NCBI GenBank assembly: GCA_004352715.1
Contig: SCFE01000001.1
Location: 512,854 to 576,853, forward strand
Direction of reading: 5' to 3'
Length of the DNA: 64,000 nt
Source of the DNA: Hofstenia miamia
Taxonomy: Eukaryota; Xenacoelomorpha; Acoela
In this document: piece by piece, positions 1 to 12,643 of the stretch
Numbering within the stretch: position 1 is the stretch's first letter
How the letters are laid out: the number at the start of each line of letters is the position of its first letter
Position numbers and translations under genes: made by a program
The notes under the pieces: model-generated
What the model was told of the DNA's origin: nothing
What the model saw: only the letters and a program-made list of their open reading frames with translations
Databases searched by the model: none

Positions 1-25
1 ATATATATATATATATATATATATA
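1..25. repeat. (TA)n microsatellite at window edge
   Basis: Uninterrupted TA dinucleotide repeat that continues off the left end. It lies downstream of the last visible transporter exon, in what is probably an intron. Confidence 0.95.
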
Positions 26-84
26 ACATTAATAGACGATATAATGTAGGGTAACATCCTTTACACTTAAATTTTAAGTATTAC

Positions 85-288
85 CTGAATGGCGCCTAAG
101 ATATAATATACAGTAGCAAAGTCAAAGACTTCAACAGAAATGCAAATTATTGATCCGCTAACAAGATGACCAACCACAAATGCAATTTGTAGAACTGCTG
201 TAACATCATTCTTTGCTCCTTCATAGTTTAGGATACAACTGCCAATGGGAAATATAGTTAAGCTGCAGATCGTGTAGCCAATTCCAAT
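85..288 (-). CDS. MFS-like transporter, internal exon (TM10-12 region)
   Basis: This 204-nt minus-strand stretch reads as 68 codons without a stop. It is bordered by a canonical acceptor (TTAACTTTAG before position 288) and a donor (GTAA at 84-81), both in phase 0. The peptide is strongly hydrophobic: a first helix opens IGIGYTICSLTIFPIG, a short polar loop with NYEGAKND follows, then a helix with VGHLVSGS, and the exon ends entering a further helix (VYYILGAIQ). The glycine-rich helices and small loop resemble the last helices of the major facilitator superfamily. Both exons are phase 0, so it can follow 1292-1621 directly and completes a six-helix C-terminal half. The next exon would lie beyond the left edge. 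The substrate cannot be told. Confidence 0.6.
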
Positions 289-1291
289 CTAAAGTTAAAT
301 AACTAAATACATTTATTAAAATGTGCTGTGAACATTATCATATTTTAACAATATTTATTCAGTGGACTTTTCAACGCCATCTTTCGTGGTACGTATAGTA
401 TAAGAAAAAATTGAAATGAAATATTATACAAATTTGTAATTCATTTGGAAAATCCAAAAATAGGCGAGACTAATAACTGCAATCTATAATTCTGCAATTA
501 TGTTTTTGTAAAAATATGCTTATATCTTTCAAATGAGCAATTTTTGCTGATTAAAAATATACGAACGGGTATATAAATTTCTGGATAAACATAGTTTAAT
601 ATTGCTAATTAATAATTGAAGTGAATTGCTATTAATTCTAAAAAATAAGGCAGCAAAATATATTGAGAAATTGCCAAAGCACCGGAATAAATCAGTAGTT
701 TATAGACAATTACTTGATTAACACAAAATGTTGCCTATTTTGTCACAAAATATTAATTTTTTGATTTATTTCAGGAATTATTTTTAAATATGAGTGTTAT
801 GTCCTGTAAGAACATTAAGCAGGAGAAGTGTTAGAAATGGCAAAGTAATTGTTAAAATAATTTTAAATAATTCTAACTGTATATTCAAAGATGTATTGTT
901 CTATAAATTGATTTTTCAAAATAATTGTGTGGTATATAAAATATAGCTAAAAAATATTGAAATTAATTTTCTTCAAGTTACATTTCGAACATATCAGCCA
1001 TATTAGTTTCTATAGATTTTGCGTTGACCACTTCAACCTATTGCTAAAGACAGATTATGTAGGATCATGATATGAATCTAAACCTGCACTTTATCGAAAA
1101 ATTTAGAAAGATTTTACGGTTACGTGAAATTTCTGATAAATTGGATGTGTATCGAATTTATAATATGATTTAGTTTTGCTATATTTTCAGTATTTTTCAA
1201 AATTTTTATTTTCTTATTTCAATTAATTAAATATAGTAGTGAAAAACTGTAAATATATGTTAAAGATATTCAAAATTATGCATAAACTTAC
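289..1291 (-). other. Probable intron between transporter exons
   Basis: AT-rich sequence of about 1.0 kb between the donor GTAAGT (1291-1286) and the acceptor CTTTAG ending at 289. I see no open frame or recognisable repeat in it. Confidence 0.5.
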
Positions 1292-1621
1292 TAAGGCCAT
1301 CGAAACTGCAGATAAGATAACATAAATTTTGTCTTTTTGCATAGAGTCCAGAATCCCAATACACAGCATAGACAAACAATGTGTTGCTAACCCTATGACA
1401 TAATACCAACGAAGAGTATTTAAGGAAGCGATCCCTGGGAAAGTCAAGGAGAAGGCGAAATTACAAATGAAAGGCAACCCCATTATGAGGCCAATCCATT
1501 CAAAACTTTTTAGTTTTAATGCGACATGTGCCGAATATAGAAGTCCTAAATCTGTGCTTATTGTAAGAAATCCATAGCTAGTTACACATAAAGCTACGGT
1601 AATAGACTTGAGTTTGAACAT
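1292..1621 (-). CDS. MFS-like transporter, exon (TM7-10 region)
   Basis: This minus-strand exon of 110 codons starts with ATG at 1621 and ends before a consensus donor GTAAGT (1291-1286). The protein has about four hydrophobic segments: residues 6-30, 42-66 (with MGLPFICNFAFSL), 72-92 and 98-110. The last helix is completed by the next exon at 85-288. The bases before the ATG are CTATAG, an acceptor-like AG, so the methionine may be internal, with the N-terminal half of the transporter in upstream exons. An alternative is a true start coding a short six-helix protein. Composition is less AT-rich than the flanks and no frame break is seen, so I treat it as a live gene. MFS assignment is by helix pattern only; the family within MFS is not identified. 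Confidence 0.6.
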
Positions 1622-2937
1622 CTATAGACTAAGGTAGTGACTTTGTTTACATATTATAATAATTACTTTGCAAATTGGTCTTTAGATAAGGCATTACCAC
1701 AAAATACTTCTCTATAGATTACGTAACAAAGCATTGTAAATAATGATAAATTCACCAGAGATAATACAGGTTATTTTTATATTTGAAATGCATTAAACAA
1801 TCACTAATATGGTTAACAAGATTCATTACATTTGTATTGTACAAACATTTATTACGTGGCAGGATTGGAAACGGGTCGATGTTTTTGGATTCGATACGAA
1901 TGATACGTAGATTCGACGAGTATTTCTAAATTTAACCCGTAGAAAGTTGTAGGAGATATAAATGCTTTGCTATGCATTGGTTGTCATGTAACAAAACTAT
2001 TACATGTACCGCACCTTTCAATTTTTCAGTGTAGCATTAAAACCTATTCATGTAACCGGCAATTAATGTTAACTTTGTTGATTAATCCGCCAAGACCAAA
2101 TGTAAAGAAAAAACCTTTCAACCACACGTTGGCGTTTTGCGGACATGCCCGGGCTCGTCAGGAAGAAGGGAGGGTGGGTACCGGGCATATTTTTATATAG
2201 TCTGGTATAATAATAAGAAATATGCTGTAATGACGCATGTTTTTTTGCTTTTAAAAAAAATTTAATAATTTATGCTTTTACCGCAAAAATATTTACATTT
2301 TCTTGTACATTTGCTGTAATAAAATGACAGAAATGTAAAACAATAACCTCTATGCATGATCTTTGATGGAATGAATAAATTTTATCGGAATCGTAAGAAG
2401 TTTCTCACTAAAAGACAAAATTATATAGTACTTTTGTGAATTTTGATTTGATTTCGTAGTATTTTACGTTTTTCTCAATAGATGACGAGCGGACCGGGCA
2501 GCCTGTTCCTCCCCGGTGAATTCCAAGGAATTGGCACAGGGCATTGGAAGATAAACGGGCGCAGGGCGGGAACGGGCAGCGTTAAAACTAAAAATGCAAA
2601 ACACTACCGCCCAGACAAAAAGTTGAAAAACCCGCCATTTTTCCACCCCTGTTACGTGTGATGCTCGTGAATTTTAAGTCGAACTCATGCCCGCATATAC
2701 CAGTGAAAAGTGGTAAACGGATAGAATATGGAATCAGAAATTTGAGAAATATTTGGCAAAAAAGTAATTAATTCATTTTACAAACCATTAAAGCATTGAT
2801 AACTAACTATTCTATAAAAAATAATTGTAAGAAATATGCAATATGTTTATGTCGTTTCTGCAGAGTGCCCTATGCACATTATTAATGTAATTATTCTTTT
2901 ATATTACTGTTTAGTGTCCGTATATGGATAATAAATC
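1622..2937. other. AT-rich DNA with two GC-richer blocks
   Basis: Mostly featureless, apart from two GC-richer blocks at about 2083-2200 and 2474-2690. They share an inverted motif: TGACGAGC followed within a few bases by CCGGGCA, seen as the reverse complement near 2146-2162 and directly near 2481-2500. The minus strand at 2464-2646 is open for 60 codons with a signal-peptide-like start, but I do not recognise it. The blocks may be ends of an unclassified repeat. Confidence 0.3.

Positions 2938-2992
<55 letters not shown>
2938..2992 (-). repeat. (TAA)n tail of LINE fragment
   Basis: Perfect ATT/TAA trinucleotide repeat. Read on the minus strand it directly follows the 3' UTR of the LINE fragment at 2993-3246, so it is best explained as that element's simple-repeat 3' tail. 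Confidence 0.8.
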
Positions 2993-2993
<1 letters not shown>

Positions 2994-3246
2994 TTCTCAC
3001 AGCTTCATGCTGGTATCCCTCTCAGCTCGGGGAACTCACCAGTTCCTAGGGAGTCTGAGAGCTTTCCTTAGGACTAGCTGTTCCTAACAGTGCTGCCTTC
3101 TGTGCTACTGCTCCTCCCCACTTTGGTACTCCCAACTTCTCCAAGTATTTCTTATGCTTCTTACTTACTGCTCCTAGTGCTCCTACTACTACCGGGACTA
3201 CTTTAACCTTCTTCAATTTCCACAGCTTTTCTATTTCCTCTGCCAA
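2993..3246 (-). pseudogene. 3' end of R2/NeSL-like LINE, 5'-truncated
   Basis: The minus strand encodes the C-terminus of a large LINE polyprotein with a restriction-like endonuclease, recognised by VVPVVVGALGAVSKK and the later ALLGTA block, hallmarks of this family in many invertebrates. After ALLGTA the frame is lost: the normal ending is found in another frame, consistent with a net loss of two bases near 3070. The stop of the displaced frame and a short 3' UTR lead into a (TAA)n tail at 2938-2992. The 5' side is cut off and abuts a (TA)n tract at 3249. It is a dead, 5'-truncated copy of the type also seen at 16376-17334. Confidence 0.75.
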
Positions 3247-3248
3247 CT

Positions 3249-3273
3249 CTATATATATATATATATATATATA
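3249..3273. repeat. (TA)n microsatellite
   Basis: TA dinucleotide tract abutting the truncated 5' end of the LINE fragment. It may mark the insertion point. Confidence 0.9.
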
Positions 3274-3814
3274 ACATTACAATGTAAATTACACAACATT
3301 CATACACAATAATATATAACCTTAAATCGATTATTAATCTATGCATCTGCGAATGTTATTTGGGTTTAACGTTGAATTTCAATTCTGGTCTCAACCTGGG
3401 TTCAATTTTTCAGTCTCTGTCCGTACATCGATTTCTGATCCCATATGAGATTACATTTCTACTTGAGATCAATGGATCATGTTGTGGGTCAGAATACCTT
3501 ACGAGCTTGCCACTCTGCATCAGTGTAATATCGTCTTAAAGCCGCATCTCCAATCTGTGGAAATGATAATAATCATTGATCTTAAACAGATGATGAGCAT
3601 CCAAAAAAAAGTCACCAATTTTATAGCAAATATATTTTTAGAGCAAATCACAGTAACTCTTTCACAATTGGAGTCTTCAGAGTGTTTTCGCTTTTGCAGT
3701 TATTGTTAAATGTAATGCTAAAGGAAAAAGTTAGCTATCAAAAACTAAATTTCAATGGATTAAAGCATTCAAAACAAGCTTGTAGAAATCATCTTCCAGC
3801 AAAATCCCACAGAT
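3274..3814. other. Unassigned sequence
   Basis: No gene or repeat recognised. The plus strand is open for 76 codons at 3479-3709, but the translation shows no domain and I do not consider it a gene. Confidence 0.4.
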
Positions 3815-4053
3815 CAATGAGTACGGCTCCGCGTGCTTGGTGTCCATGCCCATGCAGGTGTGATATATAGATGGATGCAGTAAACTTTGTATATTAAATA
3901 ATTTTGGTTAGGATGGTTCTTCAAATAGTACGATTATTCTTCTTTTTTTCTCCTATATTTCTTTTCCAGCAATTTTAAGGTGATTCTCTAATTCGGATTC
4001 GAATGATGATACTGGAAATTCTTTAACTATCAGGTCTTTCAGTATAGTAGTAA
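3815..4053. repeat. 239-bp repeat, copy 1 (flank of gap)
   Basis: This segment is repeated, apparently base for base, at 4075-4313, with only a run of N between the copies. That is the signature of two contig ends that overlap but were not merged, so it is probably one genomic copy. Confidence 0.85.
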
Positions 4054-4074
4054 NNNNNNNNNNNNNNNNNNNNN
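4054..4074. other. Assembly gap (21 N)
   Basis: Run of 21 N between identical 239-bp flanks. The gap is probably not real missing sequence. Confidence 0.95.
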
Positions 4075-4313
4075 CAATGAGTACGGCTCCGCGTGCTTGG
4101 TGTCCATGCCCATGCAGGTGTGATATATAGATGGATGCAGTAAACTTTGTATATTAAATAATTTTGGTTAGGATGGTTCTTCAAATAGTACGATTATTCT
4201 TCTTTTTTTCTCCTATATTTCTTTTCCAGCAATTTTAAGGTGATTCTCTAATTCGGATTCGAATGATGATACTGGAAATTCTTTAACTATCAGGTCTTTC
4301 AGTATAGTAGTAA
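4075..4313. repeat. 239-bp repeat, copy 2 (flank of gap)
   Basis: Second copy of 3815-4053. See that entry. Confidence 0.85.
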
Positions 4314-7300
4314 TGTGCTGGTACGGTTCTTCCCGCAAGTATGGCCTGTGCGCATGATTACTATCGGGTACCGGTAACCTTCCACATTATGTGTATCTTA
4401 AATATGATTTTTTATCAAAAAATTGTTAAGGAAAATTAGCATATAAATATCAGGTAAACATGGGTCCCGAAAGAAAATATTTTCAATGGGTATGTAAATC
4501 AGTAAAATCTCAGTAAATTTGTAAAATTACTATTTCACTTAAATGCTGCATAAAATCATTAAATTTGAAGTGTTGTGGTTGGGATTAGGGTTAAGGTTTT
4601 AATGTAAATACATGAAATATCTAGATATTTTAGTGTTTTCCTATTCAAATAATTTACGATGCATATATAAAAAGCACTAATAAAAAGCGTTTTGTAAAGC
4701 AATTACTATGATATTTCGTATTTACGAAATAGTGGGCTGCATTCACTTTCAATAATACACAGTTACCTTAGCGCCATGCATTCGTTAGCATACAAAGAAT
4801 TCTCTTGAAACTATAAAAACCACTATATGCTCAAATATTTCTTATTGAAGGATATTTTAGCTACAAAATCGTCAATCGTACATTTCAAACAAGACTAAAG
4901 ATTAATGTAAATTTCTAAACAAATACTTTGTAAGATGCATTGATCGATTTTCAATTTTGACATATAATCAATGACTTACTATAAATTGGAATAGTTTAGG
5001 AAACTGTTATTACACTAATGCCTTTTGTCTATTGCAATCCGAAATAGAATCAATTTAGTCTTTTTGCAATTCTTCGATTATTCCAGTGTTTCTTTAACAT
5101 GTTTGTGCAAAAATAGCTGATTGAGGATTCGTGATGAAAATTCTGTACATATGATAGTGCTTTAAGTTACTGCACTCAATGAAAAAATATCATTTCAATA
5201 AACATTGATCTAGATCTCAGAAAGATTCTACTGGGACATCATAAATATGTAATGACTAGATTGGATACAATTATAAAAATAGGGTATAAATTTTGTATAT
5301 GCCTCAAAAACCTGATCACAGTAAAAACAGCAAAATATTTCCCATATATGTGCCATGTTATACATCTTCAACCAAAGGACGTATAAACAAAAAAGCTTTT
5401 TAATTGCATAATCCTATCATTAATCCGCCAGTAATCATTGACGTATAGCTAAGCTTAACGGATTAAAACTTTTTAATCTATGCAAAGTTCAAGTTTCTGG
5501 CATCGGTAGTAAAAAATTATAAAATTAAAATGGTCAGCATGATCATGAGCCCATTTTTAAGACATATTTGAGACATATAACTCATACATTGGTGATGATT
5601 ACAGTTATTCTCATTGCAATACTATTTTCTTCAATTAAGGCATGAATCTTAATTCAAAAACATGTGTATCCCGGAGATTTTGCAAAGTGTGTTAAAATTT
5701 TATGTTTAAGAATTAAAAATAGGTAAAGCTTACAGCCCTATTCTTCACATTTTGGAAATTGCATGAAAATTTGCACTAGAGCAAGAGTGGTCGTGAGTAC
5801 AGATTTTCGTACTCAACCCGCAACTTTTGTATGCAACCTAACCCACACGTGCATAACTCTAAGAAAATATGCATCCAGTCTATACCCACTACCACAGTGA
5901 ACAAAAGTTCATACTGCCTGTATTCATAATATCATGGATTACTACAATATAGTTAATTTAGGCGCGTGCGTATGTGTGAGTTGAAGGATATATAAATTTC
6001 AGTAAGCTACAAGGACACTAAACTGAAATGTTCTCCTGAAAAAAACAATACTTGATATTCCGAATAACTTTTCATTCTAAATGTAATACATCCTTTCCCG
6101 CTGTGCATGTTTTTATTAAATATTATAATTGCAATGAGTGTGTATGCATAAGAACATAAGTTTACAAAACTACACAAAAATTTCGCCACAGTAATCGAAC
6201 AAATGCTTGAGTTTCAAAATAAAAAATAAATTTGTTAACAAATCTCCATAATCAAATGATAACTATTCAATTAGCAACACTGCTGTTTCTAATATTGAAT
6301 TTGTTGATTGAAATATGTTAATATGATTTACAAAATGTGTCTGCTATCCTAAAGTGCTACATTTTAACAACCGTTATTGAAGTATATAACGTTTGTTTTT
6401 GTTCAAAGATTGATGACAAAGGTCTGTTCAGTTCTTTGAGATTTCGTCCCTGTCTCGTGAAATACATTTAATGTGCTAAAATTATGAGTTGAAAAGGAAT
6501 GGATATTATAAGATATTTTAGCTTACCAAGTACAACATACTCTAATAGAAACTGTAATATAATGCAATGGCAAACAGTTAATCAAATTAGTTCAGATCCA
6601 TGGAAATTGAAAAAACTTGGTCTTGGTGCAATACAGATCCCATCCGTGCCTTGGCTTTTCATCCCGGTCTGACCGAGTTCTAGACGAAAGATGTTATAAA
6701 TTGAAATTCAAAAATGAGCCTTACCTTCTTATACCTATTGTGTCCCAAAGTTTTGAAATTCTCATACAATTTCCGTAAAGCCTATTACAAAATTTGGAAA
6801 TCCTGGGATTTTGATACATCCATGGGAAAGTGTGCTTTCCTGTTATGGTGAAAATTTCCATAAAAATTATTTGATGTTTGAAGTTCATCATATATTAACT
6901 TTTTTTCAAATGGAAAATTCGATTTTTTTAAAAGCATTCAAATCCTTTATATACCTAGTGTTCAGATATTAAGGCGATCTAAAGCCTATGGCTACAACAA
7001 TTAGACTCAACACTTTCTTTTCTGTCAATAAATGGTTTTTACGTATCAAAACTGTCTGAATAATACATCACGTCGCCCTTTAAATAGCTAGTTTCTGATC
7101 TATAATAAATGATAGATTATCTACTTGAATGCTATATATATATATATGTCTGAACTTATACTTAGTAATTGATTTTTTATTGAAATTTATATTTGAAATT
7201 ATAAACAGAATTCCCATTAGCAACCTTAAACGATAGTGCTAGAAAATCAATAATATATATACTAGCAAATTAAGAAATCTATAATTGTTGTTAACTTGGC

Positions 7301-8258
7301 ACGAACAACATTGTTGGTTTTGCTTATTTGAGAATTTTATAAGCAGATAGTATGCAATTATATTTTCATTCAATTTTATTCGGAAAAACGTATCTTAAAA
7401 ACATTGCTTTTCTCCACAATATTCCCAAGGGTGCACAATATTTGAACTTTTTTAAATTGTGCAGAATTGCAAAATGTAAAAAATGAATTGATTGTGTATT
7501 TGATGAAAACCAGCAAGGAAGTAATCCCTTATTAATAAAATTCATTCATGAATATCATTAGAATAACATTGATTCATTGGTTTCTTCTTTTCTATTTTGA
7601 ATTCTCTTAGTAAGAGTTTGATATACAGTTTAAAACTAATTGCTATGCATTTCAGAAAAATAGAGTCTTTTGACATTTAATTAATTGGTCTATTTATAGA
7701 TTTAAGCATTCCTTTGAAATTTAATGGAAAAATTTATTTATTGATTTTGTGCAAAATACAAACGAAAATATTAATTAAAATGTACATATAATTTAATACA
7801 AGCTAGTAAGAGATTTGTTCATTCTATTTCTTGGGACTTTTTCAACATTATTCAAGTTCAACAACCTCAATTTTTTTTACCAACTCATTAATTTTGGCAA
7901 TCTTATTGTTCATAGCACATTCTACAGTTCTGTTTATTAGTACTACTATGTTTCTTAATTTTTACATCGTCTACGATTAGTTTGCTTGGCTTCCTTGTTT
8001 CAATCAATATGCTTATCTACAGGTTGAAATCACAAAGTAGGCCCCTATCTTAATTTTGTCAATCTTTATTGACACCTTTTAAATATGATTGTAATATTAA
8101 TGTAGTTGAAAAACCTAAAACAATTAATTAAACCACATTTTTCGAAAATGAGAAATAATATTTCACACACTTGAGTAGCTTGCTGTATACAAAACTATCT
8201 GCTTTTAAGCCATACATCTTACTTAAGCATTAATTTACACCTTACCTTCCTTTATCAA
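4314..8258. other. AT-rich intergenic or intronic DNA
   Basis: About 3.9 kb with no convincing coding signal, tRNA or transposon terminus. A short (TA)n tract lies at 7133-7147. A slightly GC-richer block around 6600-6690 is unassigned. The 60-codon open frame at 6007-6189 on the minus strand has no splice or domain support. Confidence 0.4.
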
Positions 8259-9943
8259 CAGAGGCGGACTACCATGCTCACGCCGAGCCCTAGGTTAGAA
8301 AACTTAGGGTATTGTTTTTTTGTTACTTTAATTTTGGCACATTTTTCCTCATAAATATAAATGTTAACTTTATGCAAAGAGAAAAATGGCAACTCTTTGT
8401 TTGCATAGTTTTATTTACAATTCTAAAAATCGTTTGCTTACTATTAAGTGTTAGTTAACACAATATAGACAAAAACAGTACTTAGCACGATTAAAAATCC
8501 AAATAATAATGATCTTGGCTTCGCGAAACTTTGCATGAGCAAACTTTTCAATTACTTCGAGCTAATATACAACCTGAGAAGTAGGTCACTTTCAATGACC
8601 ATCACTGAAGTGGATTCAGACGATGTTGTTGTGCGAACGCATGGCAAAAGGGAAAAATCGCTCACCAGTGCAGTTTGTGACCAGCATACTAAAACAGATA
8701 CGAAGTACAACATTCAAATTCGGAAATGAATCGAATTACGCCATTAGTTCTAGAGGTGCCAGGTAATTGCCATTAAGTTGAAACCCAAGACATTCAGCAT
8801 GGCCATGAAAAGGAAGATCTTGTTCAATCAACTATGCACTCAAAAAAATAACTCCAATAACTAGCTTCTGCATTGATTTGCTCAATCAGCTGTTGATCAG
8901 TTTGAGATGTACTGTTGTGCAGCTCTCAGAACCTTTGAATTGCAGAGGTGCGCAACAGATTTTTCTGTGAGCAAGAACCCGTAGCAATGTATTTTTTCAC
9001 CCAACCATTGAATCCCTCAGACAGTGCGTTCTTCTGAACCCAACAAATTTGCAATGAAAGCAGTAGACCTTATTTTTGTATTTGGTTGACTATACTCATG
9101 CAAACAAAAAAACGCATGGCATACAACAGCATGCCTGACTATCTCTGTCAATGATCTCAGAATCAGGATACGATTATTTCAGATTTTAGCATGTTGAAAC
9201 ACTTCCAATAGCCCAGTATTGACACATATGCCGTCACTGAGAGGATGGACCATAACCAAATGTCACTGGGATAAATCACCCAAATATGATTGTGCAATAA
9301 ATCTAGGACACCAATACAGTCTCCAAGCACTTTCAGATTGCTTCTTCTCCAGCCTCTTCTGTGCACCCGATTTGTGATTTGTATTGATAGGACATGTATA
9401 AGTTAGATGTGACAAAGTAGTAATCTAAATAATTGTTGAATATGTGTAGACAACAGAAGAGTAGAATGAATAGCTGCCCTATCTTACACTCATCTTGCAA
9501 ACAATTGTTTAAGCAAGCAAGCTGTTGCTAATATTTTGATAATAATAAAAACAATAAGAAAAAGCAAAAAGATGACATTTTATTGTTTGACCACCCCACA
9601 CTAGCATTTGATGATCTTCCTAATTTAATACATTTGCAAACGTTATTCTAGTTCAAAAATAACGTCCATTTTAAATTAAGCTACTCTAGCATTTGAACTG
9701 ATCAAATTTATATTTGGATATGCTGTGATTTAGGTCGTATTTACTACCCTAACTACACTAATAAATCGTAGATGTGATATCTGATTATAAAGTGGTGCGG
9801 TGGGGCCTTCATGATTTGATATAAAGGGCCCTCACTTCCCTAGGTTATTCTCTAGAACACCTATTTTTGATTTTTTTAAATTCTGGGCCCCTTAAAAGAC
9901 CGTGCCCCTATGCGGCAGCCTAATTAGCCTTATTGTTAGTCGG
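8259..9943 (-). mobile_element. Decayed hAT (DUF4371/ZMYM1-like) transposon
   Basis: The left end reads CAGAGGCGGACTACCA. The right end, on the minus strand, reads CCGACTAACAATAAGGC and shares GGCGGACTA-type terminal bases, with GC-rich subterminal DNA (GGGCCCC near 9884-9891) typical of hAT ends. The minus strand between about 8590 and 9060 carries remains of a hAT transposase of the kind with an N-terminal TTF-like zinc finger and DUF4371. The outermost few bases of the right terminus seem to be lost. I could not see a clean 8-bp target duplication. Confidence 0.6.
8590..9060 (-). pseudogene. hAT transposase remnant, internally deleted
   Basis: Several short minus-strand pieces in more than one frame match the ZMYM1-like hAT transposase order. 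First comes a zinc-finger-region piece with GFNGWVKK-like sequence near 9000. Then a piece with QINAEASYWS precedes the DUF4371 signature LPFHGHAECLGFQLNGNY (near 8780-8830). This is followed almost at once by the C-terminal dimerisation region with FPNLNVVLRI and TNCTGER (near 8640-8735). The roughly 300-residue catalytic middle is absent and stops interrupt the frame, so it is a deletion derivative with no transposase activity expected. Confidence 0.6.
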
Positions 9944-12643
9944 AAATGTTTATCATGCCTGAACTTCTCACCCCTCTGCTATTTGTTGTTTCCGATTTTT
10001 TTCTTACGTACTCTAGATTTGTTACTTATTTTATTTCTTTAGTTCATATGCATGCTTTTCTCAAACTTGCGATTCTCAGACTGGCATGTTATACCCATTC
10101 TTGACCTCGTTTTATTAAGACATTTGACCTTAATTGCCCAAGATATATTCTAAAAATATTTGAGAAGCTTAGATTTGAGAATTTTATATATTTTTGTATG
10201 TATAAAAATTTTTTTAGCGTTATATAATTATTATGGCCAAAATTTATTTATTTATAATTTCGGATATTTTTTCAGTACTCTTTTTAAGGGACAACCTGCT
10301 ACAATGCAATTTATAATACAACAAATATATGATTTTTGATCGAAATCCTAAACCAATATTCAAATAGAAAGCTAACGTTAAGTTAAATACGGTAGGTCAT
10401 TTTAAAATTCAACAGACGAAATTGTTCTGAAGTATTTTACAAACAACCACTAACAAAAAACTTGTTTCTGTGATTGAAGGTGTAGAAAATGGTGTCTTCA
10501 GAAATTACATTGTGGTGTATTACAATTGATTAAAACATATTTGATAACGACTTGAAATAAAAATGTCATTTTAAGAGAACACCAGACTATTTAGGGTTAA
10601 TTCGCCCCATTGGTTACGGCTGAATTGAGGTATGCTGCAAAAGCAACGGTACGCAAAACGGATATCAAATTGACTGAAGTTTACAAAATATACACTAAAT
10701 AATAGCAAATAAGTATCAAAAAGTTCCCTAAGTTATGCATTGAAAGTCAACTCGAAAAATCGAAATAAATATTGTTTAATTCATAGCAATGTTGAATATA
10801 TTTTAGTGATGCAATTACTGTGCAAATTCTAAAGCCCAAATATAGTATAAAATTCCATTAATCAAAGCTACTTTTGCTTTATAGAAATGTTTATGAAATT
10901 CAAATTGCTAGTTGAACTTCAGTGCAGTTTTTAATGTTCTACTTTTAACTTCTAACACAATTTTATATTTCAAATTACTAGAGTTAAAAAACGGTTTTGG
11001 AGACAAGAATCTTAAAATATAGAATTAATTTTTTGAATTTCAACTATTCAATACTTCAAAGTCAAACTATTGTTTAAAATAATACAAGTCTATATCATTT
11101 ACTAAATTGTTAATGTTCAACTTGCCTTTCTTTTTTTTCTAACAAAATACTTTCTGTAAATCAGTTCATTTTTAATTTTTTTCCATAATTTGTAATTATT
11201 TTTAGTAATAATATATTTTCTGCTATCTATTGCATTCATTTATTTTCTTAGATGCTAAATTTTCTTTCTCAAGGTTTCTGAATGTTTTGTGTAATATTTA
11301 AAAATCTCAACAAAATTCGTAAATTTTAACATTTTAAAAACCATTTACAGGATTAAAAATTACTTAGGTATTTTTGAAATTATTGCATATTTTGTCATTC
11401 CTTGAGTTCTTTATTTTTTGCAGCTTTTAATGCAATATTTATACATTATTTTTTGAAATGTTTTTATTATATTTTTCCAAAATTCGTTGCTAAAGTTTAT
11501 AGGAAAATAAAATCTGTACATTAGTTTTAACTTCCCTTCTGCGAACCACTTCTGAGTGCCATAGAATCGGTCTAAATTTTGAAATTTCACGCAAATTTTG
11601 ACTTACAATTTTATCTTCAAATTCCAAATATTTATACTTTACGTCTTTGGTTTTGTTATATTATAGTTTACATGAATTTGTCTGTTATTCATTTAAAAAA
11701 TTTAATTTATTCCCAAAAATTTTACGTTTACATGTACATTGACATTCTGTTCTATTCTATTTATTAATAGTAAAAATTGACTTACTAAGTTTAATTACAA
11801 AACTATAGCTGAATTTGATGTTCTCTTGAACATTTAAGTCCAAACTAGTTTATATAATGAATCTCGATTTATTGTAATCCAGCAAATGTCATGAAGTCAT
11901 TTATTCTAATCTTTAGTTATAAATGTAAGTAAGAAATCCCTACTAAACATGTAAGCCAAAAATCCCTACTCAAAAGAAGTCGTGAGATTTACACTGATTA
12001 AGGCACTTAAATTACGTAATTTATAGCTGAAGGGTCTACTAGGAAAACATAAAAAAAGTGTTAAAACTCCAAACAAGTAAAAATATATTTTTTTCTTGTA
12101 TTTGAAATAACTAAAGATACTCTGTTAATTCAATATCATTTAAATATCAGTATTTTAAGATTTATTTAAGTGACAGATTTTTTGATTTTCAAATTTTAAT
12201 TAACGTCTTACTTTTCGAATTTTGCCATTTGCATATGGGAAAAACAAAGTTAATTACCTTTTTTCTAAGCATTAATCTAAGCTCATTCTTCCTTAAATTG
12301 CTTAATTGAAAAATCTTTGATAAAACATTAATGGAAAAACTACATTGAAATGTAATACAATAGAATATAGAATATATTCCACATGCAAAAAAAACATGTT
12401 CTCTGTATATAATTTAGCCCTGTTTACTCAAATAAGTTTTCCCTAATGTCTTTATCTTTATTAACGAACAATTATCAGATGAACTAAACATCATTTGAGT
12501 TTACCCGTTAAGTATTCCCTCATGACTTGTATTCTTAACTGCAAAACGTACCGATTTTTTCCGAGTTCATAAGTTTTCCCCTATGGACAATTATATATAT
12601 AGCTAAACATACGGACTAACCCTAAATTATTTAAGATCTAAAT
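9944..12643. other. AT-rich DNA, no features recognised
   Basis: About 2.7 kb of very AT-rich sequence. I see only short homopolymer runs and a small near-repeat of AAATCCCTACT around 11936-11980. No coding or transposon signal is supportable. Confidence 0.4.

Noticed and set aside
2464-2646. 60-codon minus-strand frame with a signal-peptide-like N-terminus
   Set aside because: It lies in a GC-richer block that shares inverted motifs with 2144-2163, so a repeat is likelier. The hydrophobic start alone is not evidence of a secreted protein.
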